Source: CBDDBH01 sp965225625
Lineage (GTDB): Bacteria; Pseudomonadota; Gammaproteobacteria; JADZEE01
Direction: 5' to 3'
DNA: 64,000 nt
NCBI GenBank assembly: GCA_965225625.1
Contig: CBDDBH010000002.1
Location: 1-64,000, forward strand
A program made the position numbers and the translations under genes. Positions 49,420 through 58,719 of the stretch are shown here, piece after piece. The notes under the pieces are model-generated. The model worked only from the letters and a program-made list of their open reading frames with translations, was not told the DNA's origin and did not search any database. Each line of letters starts with the position of its first letter. Within the stretch, counting starts at the first letter, position 1.

Positions 49420-50640
49420 CTAGGCGATGATTTCCTGTTTGCGCCAAGCGTTAACCTGCTCAGCGCCGTAACCCAGATCCGTAAGTATTTCCTGCGTGTG
49501 TTCTCCCAGAGTCGGCGCGCGCTGCTGGATGCGACCCGGTGTTTCACTCATGTGTACGGGGATCCCGGCGATCTGTACTGGCTTTTGTGTGTGGGGGTGA
49601 TCAATGTCGACTAGCATGCCGCGCTCGGTGAAGTGAGGGTCGGTGGTGATGTCACTGATATCGTACACCGGACCAAACGGGATCCTGCCACCGAGCAGTG
49701 CACCCAATTCCTGCTTTGTACGCTCGCGGGTGAAGTCCTCAATGGTTTCGTAAACCAAATCCTGATTTTCGATGCGTGCGGGTAATGTCGTGAAACGCGG
49801 ATTTTCAATCCACTCCGGGCGTTGTATGACTTCGCACAGGATTTGCCACTCTTTGGGTGCGCGCGCGCAGATGGCGACCCAACCGTCTTTGGCCCGGACG
49901 ATGCCGTATGGGCAGACCAGCGGGTGACGGTTGCCTTCGGGCGCGGGCACTGTGCCGGCAAAAGAATGTTGATGTACCACGCGCTCACAGACGGCGAGCA
50001 CACCGTCCACCATGGCAATATCCACAAATTGACCGTGCCCGGTTCGTTCGGCATGAAACAGCGCGGCGACTACGCCGAATGCCAACATGGAACCGGGGAT
50101 CATATCGCCTACACCGGGGCCAATTTTCGTGGGTGTGACGGCATCGGGACCGGTGATGGCCATGATGCCGCCCATCGCCTGCGCGACAATGTCGAAGGCG
50201 GGCCAATCGGCATATGGACTGGCTCCGGAACGGGAATCGCCGAAACCGCGTACCGTCGCATAGACTAACTTGGGATTGCGCTGCCGCAGCTTTTCATAGG
50301 AAAGATCCCAGTTATCCATGACCTCGTTGCGAAAATTCTCGACCAAAGCGTCTGCATCCTCGATCAAGCGCAACAGGATCTCGCGCGCTGCGGGCTGTTT
50401 AAGATCCAGCACGATGCTGCGTTTGTTGCGGTTGATGCTGGAGAAATAGCCGCCGTGGTCGTGCACCTCGTCGTCACTACGAAATGGGCCGAGTTGGCGG
50501 GTCATGTCGCCCATTGGCGGCTCAACTTTTATAACTTCAGCGCCGTGATCGGCGAGCATCTGGGTACAGAAAGGTCCGGCCAGCATACGGGTGAGATCGA
50601 TCACTTTGACGCCGTGCAGTGCGCCAGTGCTGCTGCTCAT
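49420..50640 (-). CDS. CaiB/BaiF family class III CoA-transferase
   Basis: A 406-residue family III CoA-transferase. The N-terminal VKVIDLTRMLAGPFCTQMLADHGAEVIKVE, the RSIVLDLK region and the catalytic Asp in FVDIAMVDGVLAVCE are all present. ATG 50640 overlaps the TGA of the MaoC gene (ATGA); an upstream in-frame start at 50652 is less likely. Such enzymes swap CoA between acids, for instance succinyl-CoA and a dicarboxylate or aromatic acid. It ends a four-gene module with two MaoC hydratases and an acyl-CoA dehydrogenase, so it probably supplies or recycles CoA in acid breakdown. Confidence 0.9.
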   Translation of the reverse strand: MSSSTGALHGVKVIDLTRMLAGPFCTQMLADHGAEVIKVEPPMGDMTRQLGPFRSDDEVHDHGGYFSSINRNKRSIVLDLKQPAAREILLRLIEDADALVENFRNEVMDNWDLSYEKLRQRNPKLVYATVRGFGDSRSGASPYADWPAFDIVAQAMGGIMAITGPDAVTPTKIGPGVGDMIPGSMLAFGVVAALFHAERTGHGQFVDIAMVDGVLAVCERVVHQHSFAGTVPAPEGNRHPLVCPYGIVRAKDGWVAICARAPKEWQILCEVIQRPEWIENPRFTTLPARIENQDLVYETIEDFTRERTKQELGALLGGRIPFGPVYDISDITTDPHFTERGMLVDIDHPHTQKPVQIAGIPVHMSETPGRIQQRAPTLGEHTQEILTDLGYGAEQVNAWRKQEIIA

Positions 50641-51116
50641 CGTTCGCTCCAATGACTGCGGCGTTTGACCAACACCCGGCGTTCAGCCTCCATCACCGTC
50701 TTATCATCCTGGTTAACACCCCAATGACGGAATCTGACGATGCCGGCATCGGCTTGGTCGGCATCACTTAGCTGCAGGACTTCGGTATACGCGTACAGGG
50801 TGTCGCCGTGATGTACGGCTGCGGTTAGTTTCAATTTGTCGACGCCGAGTTCCGCCAATGCATTTTCAGCGGTGTCCTGGCTGGCGAGGCCAATAACCAA
50901 CGCGGTGGTGATACCGCCGAACACAATGCGGCGTTTGAAGGGTAACTGCTGCGCCGCATGCTCATTGAAGTGCGCTTGCGCAGTATTCATCACCAAGTTG
51001 GTCAGCAGCACGTTTTCAAGCGCTTCGACGGTCTTGCCGCGCGAGTGCCGAATTACATCGCCGACGACGAAGTCTTCGAAATAGTTATCATTGCCGGTCA
51101 GCGCGGAAAGGCTCAA
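50637..51116 (-). CDS. MaoC-family enoyl-CoA hydratase
   Basis: A 159-residue hot-dog-fold hydratase. The hydratase motif region ENVLLTNLVMNTAQAHFNEHAA followed by RRIVFGGITTALVIGLASQDTAENALAELGV matches MaoC dehydratases such as mesaconyl-CoA hydratase. The start is TTG 51116, close to the TGA (51118-51120) of the acyl-CoA dehydrogenase gene. It is tightly coupled with its neighbours and is expected to hydrate an enoyl-CoA formed by the adjacent dehydrogenase. Confidence 0.85.
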   Translation of the reverse strand: MSLSALTGNDNYFEDFVVGDVIRHSRGKTVEALENVLLTNLVMNTAQAHFNEHAAQQLPFKRRIVFGGITTALVIGLASQDTAENALAELGVDKLKLTAAVHHGDTLYAYTEVLQLSDADQADAGIVRFRHWGVNQDDKTVMEAERRVLVKRRSHWSER

Positions 51117-51117
51117 T

Positions 51118-52284
51118 TCAGCGGCTCCGTCCCAACAGGCGATCGGAGATGATACGAAGCTGGATCTCGGACGTGCCTTCGAAGATCTTGGTCAACCTAG
51201 CGTCGCGCCAATAACGCTCTGCCGCAACCAACTTCGTGTAGCCGGCACCGCCGTGGATTTGCATGCCTTCGCTGGTGACGCGTTCCGCCATTTCACTTGC
51301 GACATACTTGGCCATTGCCGCTTCCAGATCACAGCGTTCGCCTTGGTCGATCTTGTCGCACACGGAGTACATGAGTTGGCGGCTGGCTTCTATCTGGGCC
51401 GCCATATCGGCAATCTTGAAACGGATGGCCTGAAACTCCCCGATAGGACGGCCGAATTGCTGACGCTCCAATGCGTAAGCACTCGCATCTTCCAATGCAC
51501 CACGTGCCACGCCGACCGCGCGGGCAGCAGTATGGGCGCGGCCGATTTCCAGACCCGCGGTGGCAATGTAGAACCCCCTGCCTTCTTCACCGATCAGGTT
51601 CTCACCCGGGACACGGACGTTATCGAACGCGAGCTCAAAGGTCTTCCAGCCGAAATAACCAATCTTCGGAATAGCTGTCGCATGTATGTTGTCGGGAAAC
51701 GTTCCGCGTGGCTTGTCGACCAGCAACGCGCTGATACCGCGGTGCCGACGCTCGGGATCTATCTCGGGATCGGTACGCACCATGACGATGATGAAGTCGG
51801 CTCGATCGGCCATGGTGCACCAATACTTATTGCCATTGATAACCCACGAGTCACCATCGCGGCGTGCCCGGCAACTGATATTGGCAGCATCCGAGCCGGC
51901 GTTCGGTTCAGACAATGAAAAAGCACCCCGATAGGCGCCGCTCGCCAAACGCGGCGCTATGCGTTCAAGCTGCTCTTGCGTCAACACCGACAGCGGCACC
52001 AACGTGTTGAAGGTACAACTGCGAATAATACTGCCAACGCTCATCCAGGCGCGCGCAAGTTCCTCGGTGATGAGACAGTACTCAAAGCAGCCTAGCCCCA
52101 GACCGCCATATTTCTCGGGAATAACAATGCCGAGGAAACCCATATCGGCGAGTTGCTCGAGCAGGCTTTCCGGAATATCGCCCTGTTCGGGATCGAGTTT
52201 GTTCGCAAGCGGCAGCACTTCGCGCATGGCGAACTCGCGCGCCGCTTGCTGCAGCATCCGCCGTTCTTCGGTCATGTAGGTCAA
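51118..52284 (-). CDS. Acyl-CoA dehydrogenase
   Basis: A 388-residue FAD acyl-CoA dehydrogenase. It shows FSLSEPNAGSDAANISCRARRDGDSWVINGNKYWCTMADRAD around the FAD site and QIHGGAGYTKLVAAERYWRDARLTKIFEGTSEIQ near the C-terminus, where the Glu of FEGTSE is at the catalytic-base position. It oxidises an acyl-CoA to the enoyl-CoA, passing electrons to ETF. It lies between a MaoC gene (4 bases upstream) and the second MaoC gene, suggesting one dehydrogenation-hydration unit. Confidence 0.92.
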   Translation of the reverse strand: MTYMTEERRMLQQAAREFAMREVLPLANKLDPEQGDIPESLLEQLADMGFLGIVIPEKYGGLGLGCFEYCLITEELARAWMSVGSIIRSCTFNTLVPLSVLTQEQLERIAPRLASGAYRGAFSLSEPNAGSDAANISCRARRDGDSWVINGNKYWCTMADRADFIIVMVRTDPEIDPERRHRGISALLVDKPRGTFPDNIHATAIPKIGYFGWKTFELAFDNVRVPGENLIGEEGRGFYIATAGLEIGRAHTAARAVGVARGALEDASAYALERQQFGRPIGEFQAIRFKIADMAAQIEASRQLMYSVCDKIDQGERCDLEAAMAKYVASEMAERVTSEGMQIHGGAGYTKLVAAERYWRDARLTKIFEGTSEIQLRIISDRLLGRSR

Positions 52285-52288
52285 CGCA

Positions 52289-52780
52289 TCACCTCGTGTT
52301 CATGAGATTGGAGCGGCGAAAGTCGATAACCCGATCGTCTCGCTGATTAAAGCCCTCGCAGTGCCAGGTGACTATGCCGTTTTCCGGATTACTGGCGGAC
52401 TCGCGCCTGCCAACAACGGTGCTGCGCGCGGTTAAGGTTTCTCCCGGATAGACCGGCAGATGAAAAGTCATGTCGTCGATGCCAAGCATGGCGCCGCGCT
52501 CGCTACCTTCGGTCAGATCTTCGACACACAGTCCAAATACGGTGTTAAACACCAGAAACGGGTTGATGACAACATTCGGATGGGCATGTGCTTTTGCGAA
52601 TTCAACGTTGAAATACAGTGGATTGAAATGCAGCGTCAACGTAGTGAACAGCGAGTTGTCGCCTTCATTGAGCGTGCGGCCCCAGTGGTGCTCGAACACG
52701 CGGCCAATCTCGAATTCAGCGAACGTGTAGCCCTTTTTGCGTAGCTGCGCGCGCGAGAGGATATCGGTGGGTTCAGACAT
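52289..52780 (-). CDS. MaoC-like dehydratase (second copy)
   Basis: A 163-residue hot-dog-fold protein: FEHHWGRTLNEGDNSLFTTLTLHFNPLYFNVEFAKAHAHPNVVINPFLVFNTVFGL, with the N..H catalytic region, and FHLPVYPGETLTARSTVVG. It resembles the mesaconyl-CoA hydratase/MaoC_dehydratas family more than classical R-hydratases. It is the first gene of the module 52780-49420, four genes on the minus strand with almost no gaps. Confidence 0.84.
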   Translation of the reverse strand: MSEPTDILSRAQLRKKGYTFAEFEIGRVFEHHWGRTLNEGDNSLFTTLTLHFNPLYFNVEFAKAHAHPNVVINPFLVFNTVFGLCVEDLTEGSERGAMLGIDDMTFHLPVYPGETLTARSTVVGRRESASNPENGIVTWHCEGFNQRDDRVIDFRRSNLMNTR

Positions 52781-52985
52781 GGAATTCGGCCATTACGGCC
52801 GACAACACACGCCAGCGGCCCGCGCGTAGTGTAGATCCCGCCAAGCGGCAACAAAAGCCCCACTGGAAATCGGTTACTAATCAGCGTCAGGGATGGCGCG
52901 TTTAAGCTGGACTCCTTGGTATGTTATAAGTCTTCGGCCGCACGGTCCTGGTTCAATCGCTCAAACGTTAGAGGTATTTTCAGCC

Positions 52986-54143
52986 ATGTCGAAAATAACG
53001 GAAATCGAGTTAATCGATCGGGTTCGCTCTGTTGCGCCGGGAATTGCCGGGCGCGCGGCACAAAGTGAGGAACAACGCTCACCCCACGACGATTCGATCA
53101 AGGAGTTGGTCGACACAGGGATCTTTGCGACGCTGACCCCAAAACGCTTTGGTGGGCATGAGTTCTCCCTGGATACTCACGTCAAAATAATCGAGATCAT
53201 CAGCAGTTCGTGTACGTCGACCGCGTGGGTCTCTGCCTTTTATATAGGGCACAACTTGATGGCGGCGAAATTCAGCGAACAGTTACAGTCAGAGATCTGG
53301 GCCGAGCGGCCGTTTGCATTAATCCCGATTTCTACCGCACCGCCGATTGCAGCGAAAACGGTCAGCGGCGGCTGGGAAATCTCGGGTCGCTCGTCATGGA
53401 GCACGGGGATCATGCACGGTGAATGGGTGGGCATAACCGGCGCCGTCGACGCACGAGAGCTACGCGTGTTCATGATGCCGCGCGCGGATGTGCAGATGCA
53501 CGACGTGTGGCAGATGTCGGGTATGTCGGGTACGGGCAGCAACGATGTCGAGGTTCAGGAGGTGTTCGTGCCAGCGCACCGCAGCGTTGCGCTGGATGAT
53601 TTCTTCTCCGGCAAAACACAGGGCAGCATGATCCACAGAAATCCGCTCTACCAGATCCCACTGCTGCCGTTCATTTACAACGAATGCATGTGTGTATTCA
53701 GTGGCGGCCTGCGCGGCGCAACCAACGCCTATGAACAAGGTGTGCTGGCGCGTGTCACGTCCCATGCACAATCGGTTATTAAGGAAAAGCAATACACCCA
53801 CGTGTTGCTTGGGCAGGCACATGCCAACGCGATTGCAGCGGAAGCATTAACGCGCGATCTGTGTAATCAGACGCTCGAGTGCATGAGGAACGAGAACTGG
53901 TCGGTATCTGAACGGCTGCGGCTTAAAACCCTGGCTGCATTCATCACCCAACATTGCCGGCGCGCCGTCTCGGACATGATCGCGCATTCGGGCACGAGTA
54001 ATTTCCACAAAGATCGCCCGTTGCAGAGATTCTTTCGAGACATCAACACGCTTGCCACGCACGCGTTCTGGGATTCCGACGCGACGATGGAGTTATATGG
54101 GAGAGATCGGCTGGGGCTGGAGCCGAATCATCCTTTGATTTAA
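52986..54143 (+). CDS. Acyl-CoA-dehydrogenase-fold flavin monooxygenase (group D)
   Basis: A 385-residue protein of the acyl-CoA dehydrogenase fold that lacks the CoA-specific and Glu catalytic signatures and instead has ISGRSSWSTGIMHGEWVGIT and MSGMSGTGSNDVEVQEVFVP, as in HsaA, C2 p-hydroxyphenylacetate hydroxylase and related two-component flavin monooxygenases. It would hydroxylate a phenolic substrate using reduced flavin from a partner reductase not seen here. ATG 52986 is preceded by AGAGG; the longer frame from 52893 is not supported. It is divergent from the acyl-CoA module. Confidence 0.82.
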   Translation: MSKITEIELIDRVRSVAPGIAGRAAQSEEQRSPHDDSIKELVDTGIFATLTPKRFGGHEFSLDTHVKIIEIISSSCTSTAWVSAFYIGHNLMAAKFSEQLQSEIWAERPFALIPISTAPPIAAKTVSGGWEISGRSSWSTGIMHGEWVGITGAVDARELRVFMMPRADVQMHDVWQMSGMSGTGSNDVEVQEVFVPAHRSVALDDFFSGKTQGSMIHRNPLYQIPLLPFIYNECMCVFSGGLRGATNAYEQGVLARVTSHAQSVIKEKQYTHVLLGQAHANAIAAEALTRDLCNQTLECMRNENWSVSERLRLKTLAAFITQHCRRAVSDMIAHSGTSNFHKDRPLQRFFRDINTLATHAFWDSDATMELYGRDRLGLEPNHPLI

Positions 54144-54191
54144 TTACCCCTCATCCGACCGCCATGGATGGCGGTCGGATGAGGGGTAATT
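54142..54191. terminator. Perfect 24-bp inverted repeat, probable bidirectional terminator
   Basis: AATTACCCCTCATCCGACCGCCAT (54142-54165), loop GG, and the perfect complement (54168-54191). It overlaps the monooxygenase stop and ends 4 bases before the stop of the opposite amine-oxidase gene. It carries the same TTACCCCTCATCC outer motif as 3398-3452 but a different inner stem. Confidence 0.72.
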
Positions 54192-54194
54192 GCG

Positions 54195-55633
54195 TCAAAC
54201 CAACGCCTTTACAACATCCCGCCCGATCCGTTGGCCGCTTTCGATCGCACCGTCGATGAAGCCGCGCCAGCCGTTCGCCACGTCGCCGCCACAGAAGTGG
54301 ACCTTGCCTTCGGAGCTTTGTAGAGCCGCGAGGTACTTAGTGGTATGGCCGGGGCGAAGTGTGCACCAGGTTCCGCGCGAAAATGGGTCTACCGTCCACT
54401 GATAACCCTTCGCGTCCAGGACTTCGGCTTGCGGGAAAAACAGCGACACCGCGCGCTGCACGTCGTCACGATCGTTGATGTCGAGCATATCGGGGCTGGG
54501 GCCAAACCCGACCATCACGGTGCCATCTTGCCCATGGTAGTCGGTGAACATAAAAGTCAGGGGATCGGTATCGGGGGCGACACAGTAGACACTGCCCAGG
54601 TCCTGCTTGATGTGCATGTAGAGCTTGGTGCCGGAACCGGCGTGCTGCGCGTTTGATACGATCAGCTTCGCCTCCGACAGCGCCGGTGAAAACTCGACAT
54701 CCTTCAGCGTGTTTAAGGGCATTGCGACAATAACCGTCTTTGCCGACAAGGTCTGATCGTCTTCGGTCGTGACAACAACACCCTCTGCGTTTTGTGCGAT
54801 CTTCATCACCGGCGTCGACATCACCACTTCCGGCTTGGCGTCCTCAATTATCGCGTTGATTAGGGAAATCGTACCTGTCTTGATTTTGTAGCGGGCTATC
54901 GAATCGTTGAGCCGGGCGAAGTTGTGACCGGCCAGCGCATACCAGCGAACCATTTCGATGTAACCGCCCTCGGTATTCCTGTTATGCGAACCCGTCGACC
55001 AGAAGCCGCTCATGATGTCGCGCATTTCGCTGGACATTTTTGTTTTCGCCAGCGCGTCCTGGATCGACATTGAGTCATACTTCTCAACGACGTCCATCGC
55101 GTAGTAGGGGTCGAACGGCCGCGGGAACATCTCCAATGCGGGCTTGCAGAACTCAGCGCAGGCGCGCTCCATACCCTCTATCATGTCATTTGGATCGACG
55201 GTGACGGGCTTACCGTTGGTCCGGTAGACCATCGATTCTGGCGCCGCAGTGCCTGGCTCCTCGACTAACTCCAGGCGATAGTGATTGACCTCCGACCAGA
55301 CGTGCGGCTGCGTCCAATAAACCCAGGTTCCACCGAGTTCCACCGCGTGTCCGGCGAAGCTGGAAGTGAATGTCCGTCCACCCAATCGATTACGCGCCTC
55401 CAGCAACACGGTCTTCAGTCCGGCATTTGCGGTTCCACGCGCCGCGGTTACACCGGCGAAACCAGCGCCGATGACGATGACATCGTAATCAGCACCACGC
55501 CCGTGTGGTGAGCAGCAGCGGCGCTTTGAATGGCCAGCGGCGCAGCCGACGCTGCCACCGCGGCGGCACCCGCCGTCTTGACGAAATTACGCCGCGTGAC
55601 GCTATTGGAAGAATTCTTGGTTTTGTCCGTCAT
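54195..55633 (-). pseudogene. Tat-exported flavin monoamine oxidase, frameshifted near the N-terminus
   Basis: Two frames make one enzyme. Frame A (start 55633) has a Tat signal: TRRNFVKTAGAAAVAASAAP, then AAAAHHTG. Frame B (to 54195) starts in the FAD motif DYDVIVIGAGFAGVTAARG and continues through LLEARNRLGGRTFTS, the amine-oxidase core and a C-terminal FCGGDVANGWRGFIDGAIESGQRI. One base must be added near 55480-55500, for example a fourth G in ACGGGCGTGG, to join them as HHTGRGADYDV. Without it the protein would have no FAD-binding N-terminus. Export suggests a periplasmic oxidase of polyamines or aromatic amines. Either sequencing error or a recent mutation. Confidence 0.78.
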
Positions 55634-55649
55634 CGTTGTTCTCCAGGTC

Positions 55650-56717
55650 TTACTGAGACATAGCCATCCGTGCTGCGCCGAGTTCGGCGCATCGACGGGT
55701 CATTTTGCCGTACTCCGTTGCGCGTTTGTCGGCTGCGTTGCCTTGTAATCCGCGCGCGTATACACCCTGCACGATTGCTGCAAAACGAAAGAAAGAAAAT
55801 GCCACGTAGTAGTCCCAGTTGGAAATACCCTCGCGCCCTGTGCGTCGGCAGTACGCTGCAACATACTCGGATTCGGTGGGCACCCCAATTGCCGCCAAAT
55901 CTAGACCGGCGAGGCCATAGGCGCGCTCCTGTGCACTATCCATCGAATAACCCATGCAGTTGTACGCGAGGTCGCTTAGGGGGTGTCCGAGCGTTCCGAG
56001 TTCCCAATCGAGCACGCCGATGATCTTCGGTTCACTCGGGTGGAACAGCATATTGCCCAGACGAAAATCTCCATGTACCACCGTCGTCGTATCGTCTTCG
56101 GGCAGATGCGCAAGCAACCAGTCGCGCAGCCGATCCATCTCCGCAATGTCGTCAGTCTTGGACGCTTCGTATTGTTTCGACCAACGTCGGGTGTGCCGTT
56201 CGATATAGCCACCCTGTCGGCCGAAGTCGTCCAAACCCAGCGTGGCCCAGTCGACCAAGTGTAATTTGGCGAGCGTGTCGTTCATGGAATCGTACATTTG
56301 CGCCCGTTCTTCGGCTGGGCAATCGGGCAGCAGCGGGTCGGCGAAAACCCGTCCTTCGAGGTAATCCATGACGTAAAACGTCGTGCCGAGAATGCTTTCG
56401 TCCTCACACAACAGCCGCATCCTGGGCACCGGCACGTCGGTGGCGGCCAGGGTCGACATGACGCGGTATTCGCGATCGACCTGGTGCGCGGAAGGTAGGA
56501 GTTTGCCGGGCGGTTTCTTGCGCAGCACGTAGCGAGCGTCGCCGGCGCTGAGCAGGTAGGTCGGGTTGGATTGGCCACCCTGGAACTGCTTGACGCCAAG
56601 GCTGCCGTTAACGCCCGGCAGCAGATCACTCAGATAATTACACAGTGCGTCTTCATCGAAAATGTGGCCGCTCAATACTGGCACTAGTGTGGGCGCGCCC
56701 GTCACCGCTGTTGTCAT
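55650..56717 (-). CDS. Phosphotransferase family (APH/ACAD10-11-like) kinase-type protein
   Basis: A 355-residue aminoglycoside-phosphotransferase-fold protein. Motifs: VKQFQGGQSNPTYLLSAGD and RYVLRKKPPG (nucleotide loop and Lys), the Brenner motif VVHGDFRLGNMLF and the metal-binding IGVLDWELGTLGHPLSDLAYN. This subfamily resembles the kinase domain of ACAD10/11 and is often found with CoA metabolism genes in proteobacteria; the true substrate is probably a hydroxyacyl-CoA or alcohol. ATG 56717 starts 7 bases after the AOR stop. The longer frame to 57065 is a shadow. Confidence 0.85.
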   Translation of the reverse strand: MTTAVTGAPTLVPVLSGHIFDEDALCNYLSDLLPGVNGSLGVKQFQGGQSNPTYLLSAGDARYVLRKKPPGKLLPSAHQVDREYRVMSTLAATDVPVPRMRLLCEDESILGTTFYVMDYLEGRVFADPLLPDCPAEERAQMYDSMNDTLAKLHLVDWATLGLDDFGRQGGYIERHTRRWSKQYEASKTDDIAEMDRLRDWLLAHLPEDDTTTVVHGDFRLGNMLFHPSEPKIIGVLDWELGTLGHPLSDLAYNCMGYSMDSAQERAYGLAGLDLAAIGVPTESEYVAAYCRRTGREGISNWDYYVAFSFFRFAAIVQGVYARGLQGNAADKRATEYGKMTRRCAELGAARMAMSQ

Positions 56718-56724
56718 CCTCGGG

Positions 56725-58575
56725 CTAGACAGACAGACGCTGCAGCGTGTCCTCCGTGGGTACGCCGTCGCTAGACCAGCCGCGCAATTGATAATATTGC
56801 GGCAGCATCTCGTGTAAGTTGGCAACTTTGCCGGTAGCGGGCCCGGTTTTAGCGGCTTCCTTGAGCAACCTGTCAGGTAACGTATCCTGCTCGCCGGTAA
56901 CACCGGCGGCCATATTGAATTGGCGTTCCAGATTCCAGATCCGCTCACCGGTCTCGACCAGCCGATCGACGGTCCAATCGCCCTCGCATGCCGCATCGAT
57001 TTGCGGCGCGATGTCTTCCAGCGTCCAGGCGAAGGTGGAGAATACACACAGTCCCGAGGAGTCAACCGCGGCGGTCGCGTCTTGAGAGCCTTTTACCAAT
57101 TCAGCCTTGCCTTCGGTGACCAGGGGATCGACTTTTTTCGGGATACCGAAAATCTCCGCGGAGACGGTGTAGCCGCGCAGGTGGCACGCGCCCCGGTTGG
57201 AGGTCGCGTATGCCAGCCCCATACCTTGCACGGCACGCGGATCATAAGCGGGAAACTCCTGGCCTTTGACCGTCATCGACAACTCGGGGTGTCCGTACTT
57301 CTCGCACAGACGTTTGGAGCCCAGACCCAATTCTTTGCCGAAACCTTCGCCACGCGCTGTTAATTCGACGGCAGTGGTCAACGCTTCGGCAGAGCCGAAC
57401 GTAAGTTCAAGACCGCCGGTCTGCTCTTTAGTCAGTGCACCAATGTCGTAAAGGTCCATTGCGGCGGCCAGCGTGGAGCCAAAGGAAATCGGATCGATGG
57501 CGTCCTCGTTGCAAATGAAATTCGCGTACGTCAGCGCGTCGAGATCATCAACGCCAACAGCCGGACCGAGTGCCCAAGCCGCTTCGTATTCCAGCCCACC
57601 GGAGGCGCCCATGTATTCGGGCTTATTAACGATGGTGTAGTGCTGCGGATCAATCGTCGAGATGCGGCCACACGCTATGGTGCAGCCGAAGCAGGCAGCA
57701 TTGGTGACGAGGTTGGGCTTGCCGTCGCTGGCCCTGGGTTTAGCCATCGCCTCGGCGCCGACTTTGTCCGCGCCTTCGAACTGCACGTCGCGCATGTTGC
57801 GCGTCGGCATGGCGCCGGATTCGTTGATTACGCTCATCACCGCCTGGGTACCATGCTGTGGCAGACCCGTACCGGTAAAAGCGCCGTCGGCAAGCACTTT
57901 CTTACCTGCCGCAACTGCCTGCATGAAACGAATGGGATCTTTGATATTACCGACACCTCGGCTGCCCCGCACGGTCACGGCTTTCAAATTCTTGGATGCC
58001 ATTACGGTGCCAACCCCTGAGCGCCCGGCGGCACGGTGTAAATCATTTACGACGGCGGAATACAAACAACCCTGCTCAGCAGCGCGGCCGACGCAGGCAA
58101 TCCTGAGCAGCGGGTCTTGATGCTTACGATGCAATTCTTCATCGGTCTTCCAGGCCGACAGGCCCCACAAATCCTCCGCTGGAATGAGTTCCGCGGTTTC
58201 GTTTTCGACATACAGATAGACGGGCTTGGGAGATTTGCCTTCAAAGATAAACATGTCCCAACCGGCCATCTTCATCTCCGCCCCAATGAAGCCTCCGGAA
58301 TTCGAACACGCCACACAGTTCGTCAGGGGGCTCTTGGTGACAACCGAGTAACGCCCGGCAGTGGACGCGGTCGTGCCAGTGAGCGGCCCGGTGGTCATAA
58401 TAAATTTGTTGTCCGGGCCGAGTGCATCACATTGAGGATCGACTTCTTCGCTCAAGTATTTGGTCGCGAGACCGCGCTGGCCGAGGAATTTCACCGCCCA
58501 GTCCATGTTCAGCGGCTCCTCGGTACAGGTGCCCGCGGCTAAATTGATACGCAGTAATTTCCGTGCCCAGGCCAT
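56725..58575 (-). CDS. Aldehyde ferredoxin oxidoreductase (tungsten/molybdenum enzyme)
   Basis: A 616-residue AOR-family protein. N-terminal KLLRINLAAGTCTEEPL, TGPLTGTTASTAGRYSVVTKSPLTNC, and the 4Fe-4S cluster site: CFGCTIACGR (C-x2-C-x3-C) and the fourth Cys in DSSGLCVFSTF, with the preceding pterin-binding VVNDLHRAAGRSGVG. It has two tungstopterin or molybdopterin units and oxidises aldehydes to acids with ferredoxin. ATG 58575 follows GGGAGAG. An FdhD gene (63091) and possibly a MobA gene (63964) nearby serve such cofactors. No ferredoxin subunit is encoded next to it. Confidence 0.9.
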   Translation of the reverse strand: MAWARKLLRINLAAGTCTEEPLNMDWAVKFLGQRGLATKYLSEEVDPQCDALGPDNKFIMTTGPLTGTTASTAGRYSVVTKSPLTNCVACSNSGGFIGAEMKMAGWDMFIFEGKSPKPVYLYVENETAELIPAEDLWGLSAWKTDEELHRKHQDPLLRIACVGRAAEQGCLYSAVVNDLHRAAGRSGVGTVMASKNLKAVTVRGSRGVGNIKDPIRFMQAVAAGKKVLADGAFTGTGLPQHGTQAVMSVINESGAMPTRNMRDVQFEGADKVGAEAMAKPRASDGKPNLVTNAACFGCTIACGRISTIDPQHYTIVNKPEYMGASGGLEYEAAWALGPAVGVDDLDALTYANFICNEDAIDPISFGSTLAAAMDLYDIGALTKEQTGGLELTFGSAEALTTAVELTARGEGFGKELGLGSKRLCEKYGHPELSMTVKGQEFPAYDPRAVQGMGLAYATSNRGACHLRGYTVSAEIFGIPKKVDPLVTEGKAELVKGSQDATAAVDSSGLCVFSTFAWTLEDIAPQIDAACEGDWTVDRLVETGERIWNLERQFNMAAGVTGEQDTLPDRLLKEAAKTGPATGKVANLHEMLPQYYQLRGWSSDGVPTEDTLQRLSV

Positions 58576-58703
58576 GTGCTCTCTCCCAGATTTCCGCTTG
58601 CGCCGATCGCCCCCGGGCAATCGAGACGCCAAGGCTTGCACCGGCGTCACCGGGAGTCAAGTAACCTGGACTACGACGAATCACGGCGCGGCGTTTGGCA
58701 CGC

Positions 58704-58709
58704 TATAAT
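58704..58709 (+). promoter_or_regulatory. TATAAT -10 element giving an almost leaderless transcript
   Basis: A consensus -10 hexamer TATAAT lies only 10 bases before ATG 58720, so a transcript starting about 7 bases downstream would have a leader of about 3-4 bases and no ribosome-binding site. No clear -35 box is seen. Confidence 0.4.
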
Positions 58710-58719
58710 CTTGGCCGTT

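Noticed and set aside
52893..52985. N-terminal extension of the group D monooxygenase
   Set aside because: The 31 extra residues have no similarity and a ribosome-binding site precedes the ATG at 52986.
56717..57065. N-terminal extension of the phosphotransferase frame
   Set aside because: It overlaps the AOR gene for hundreds of bases, has no family match, and the domain begins at ATG 56717.
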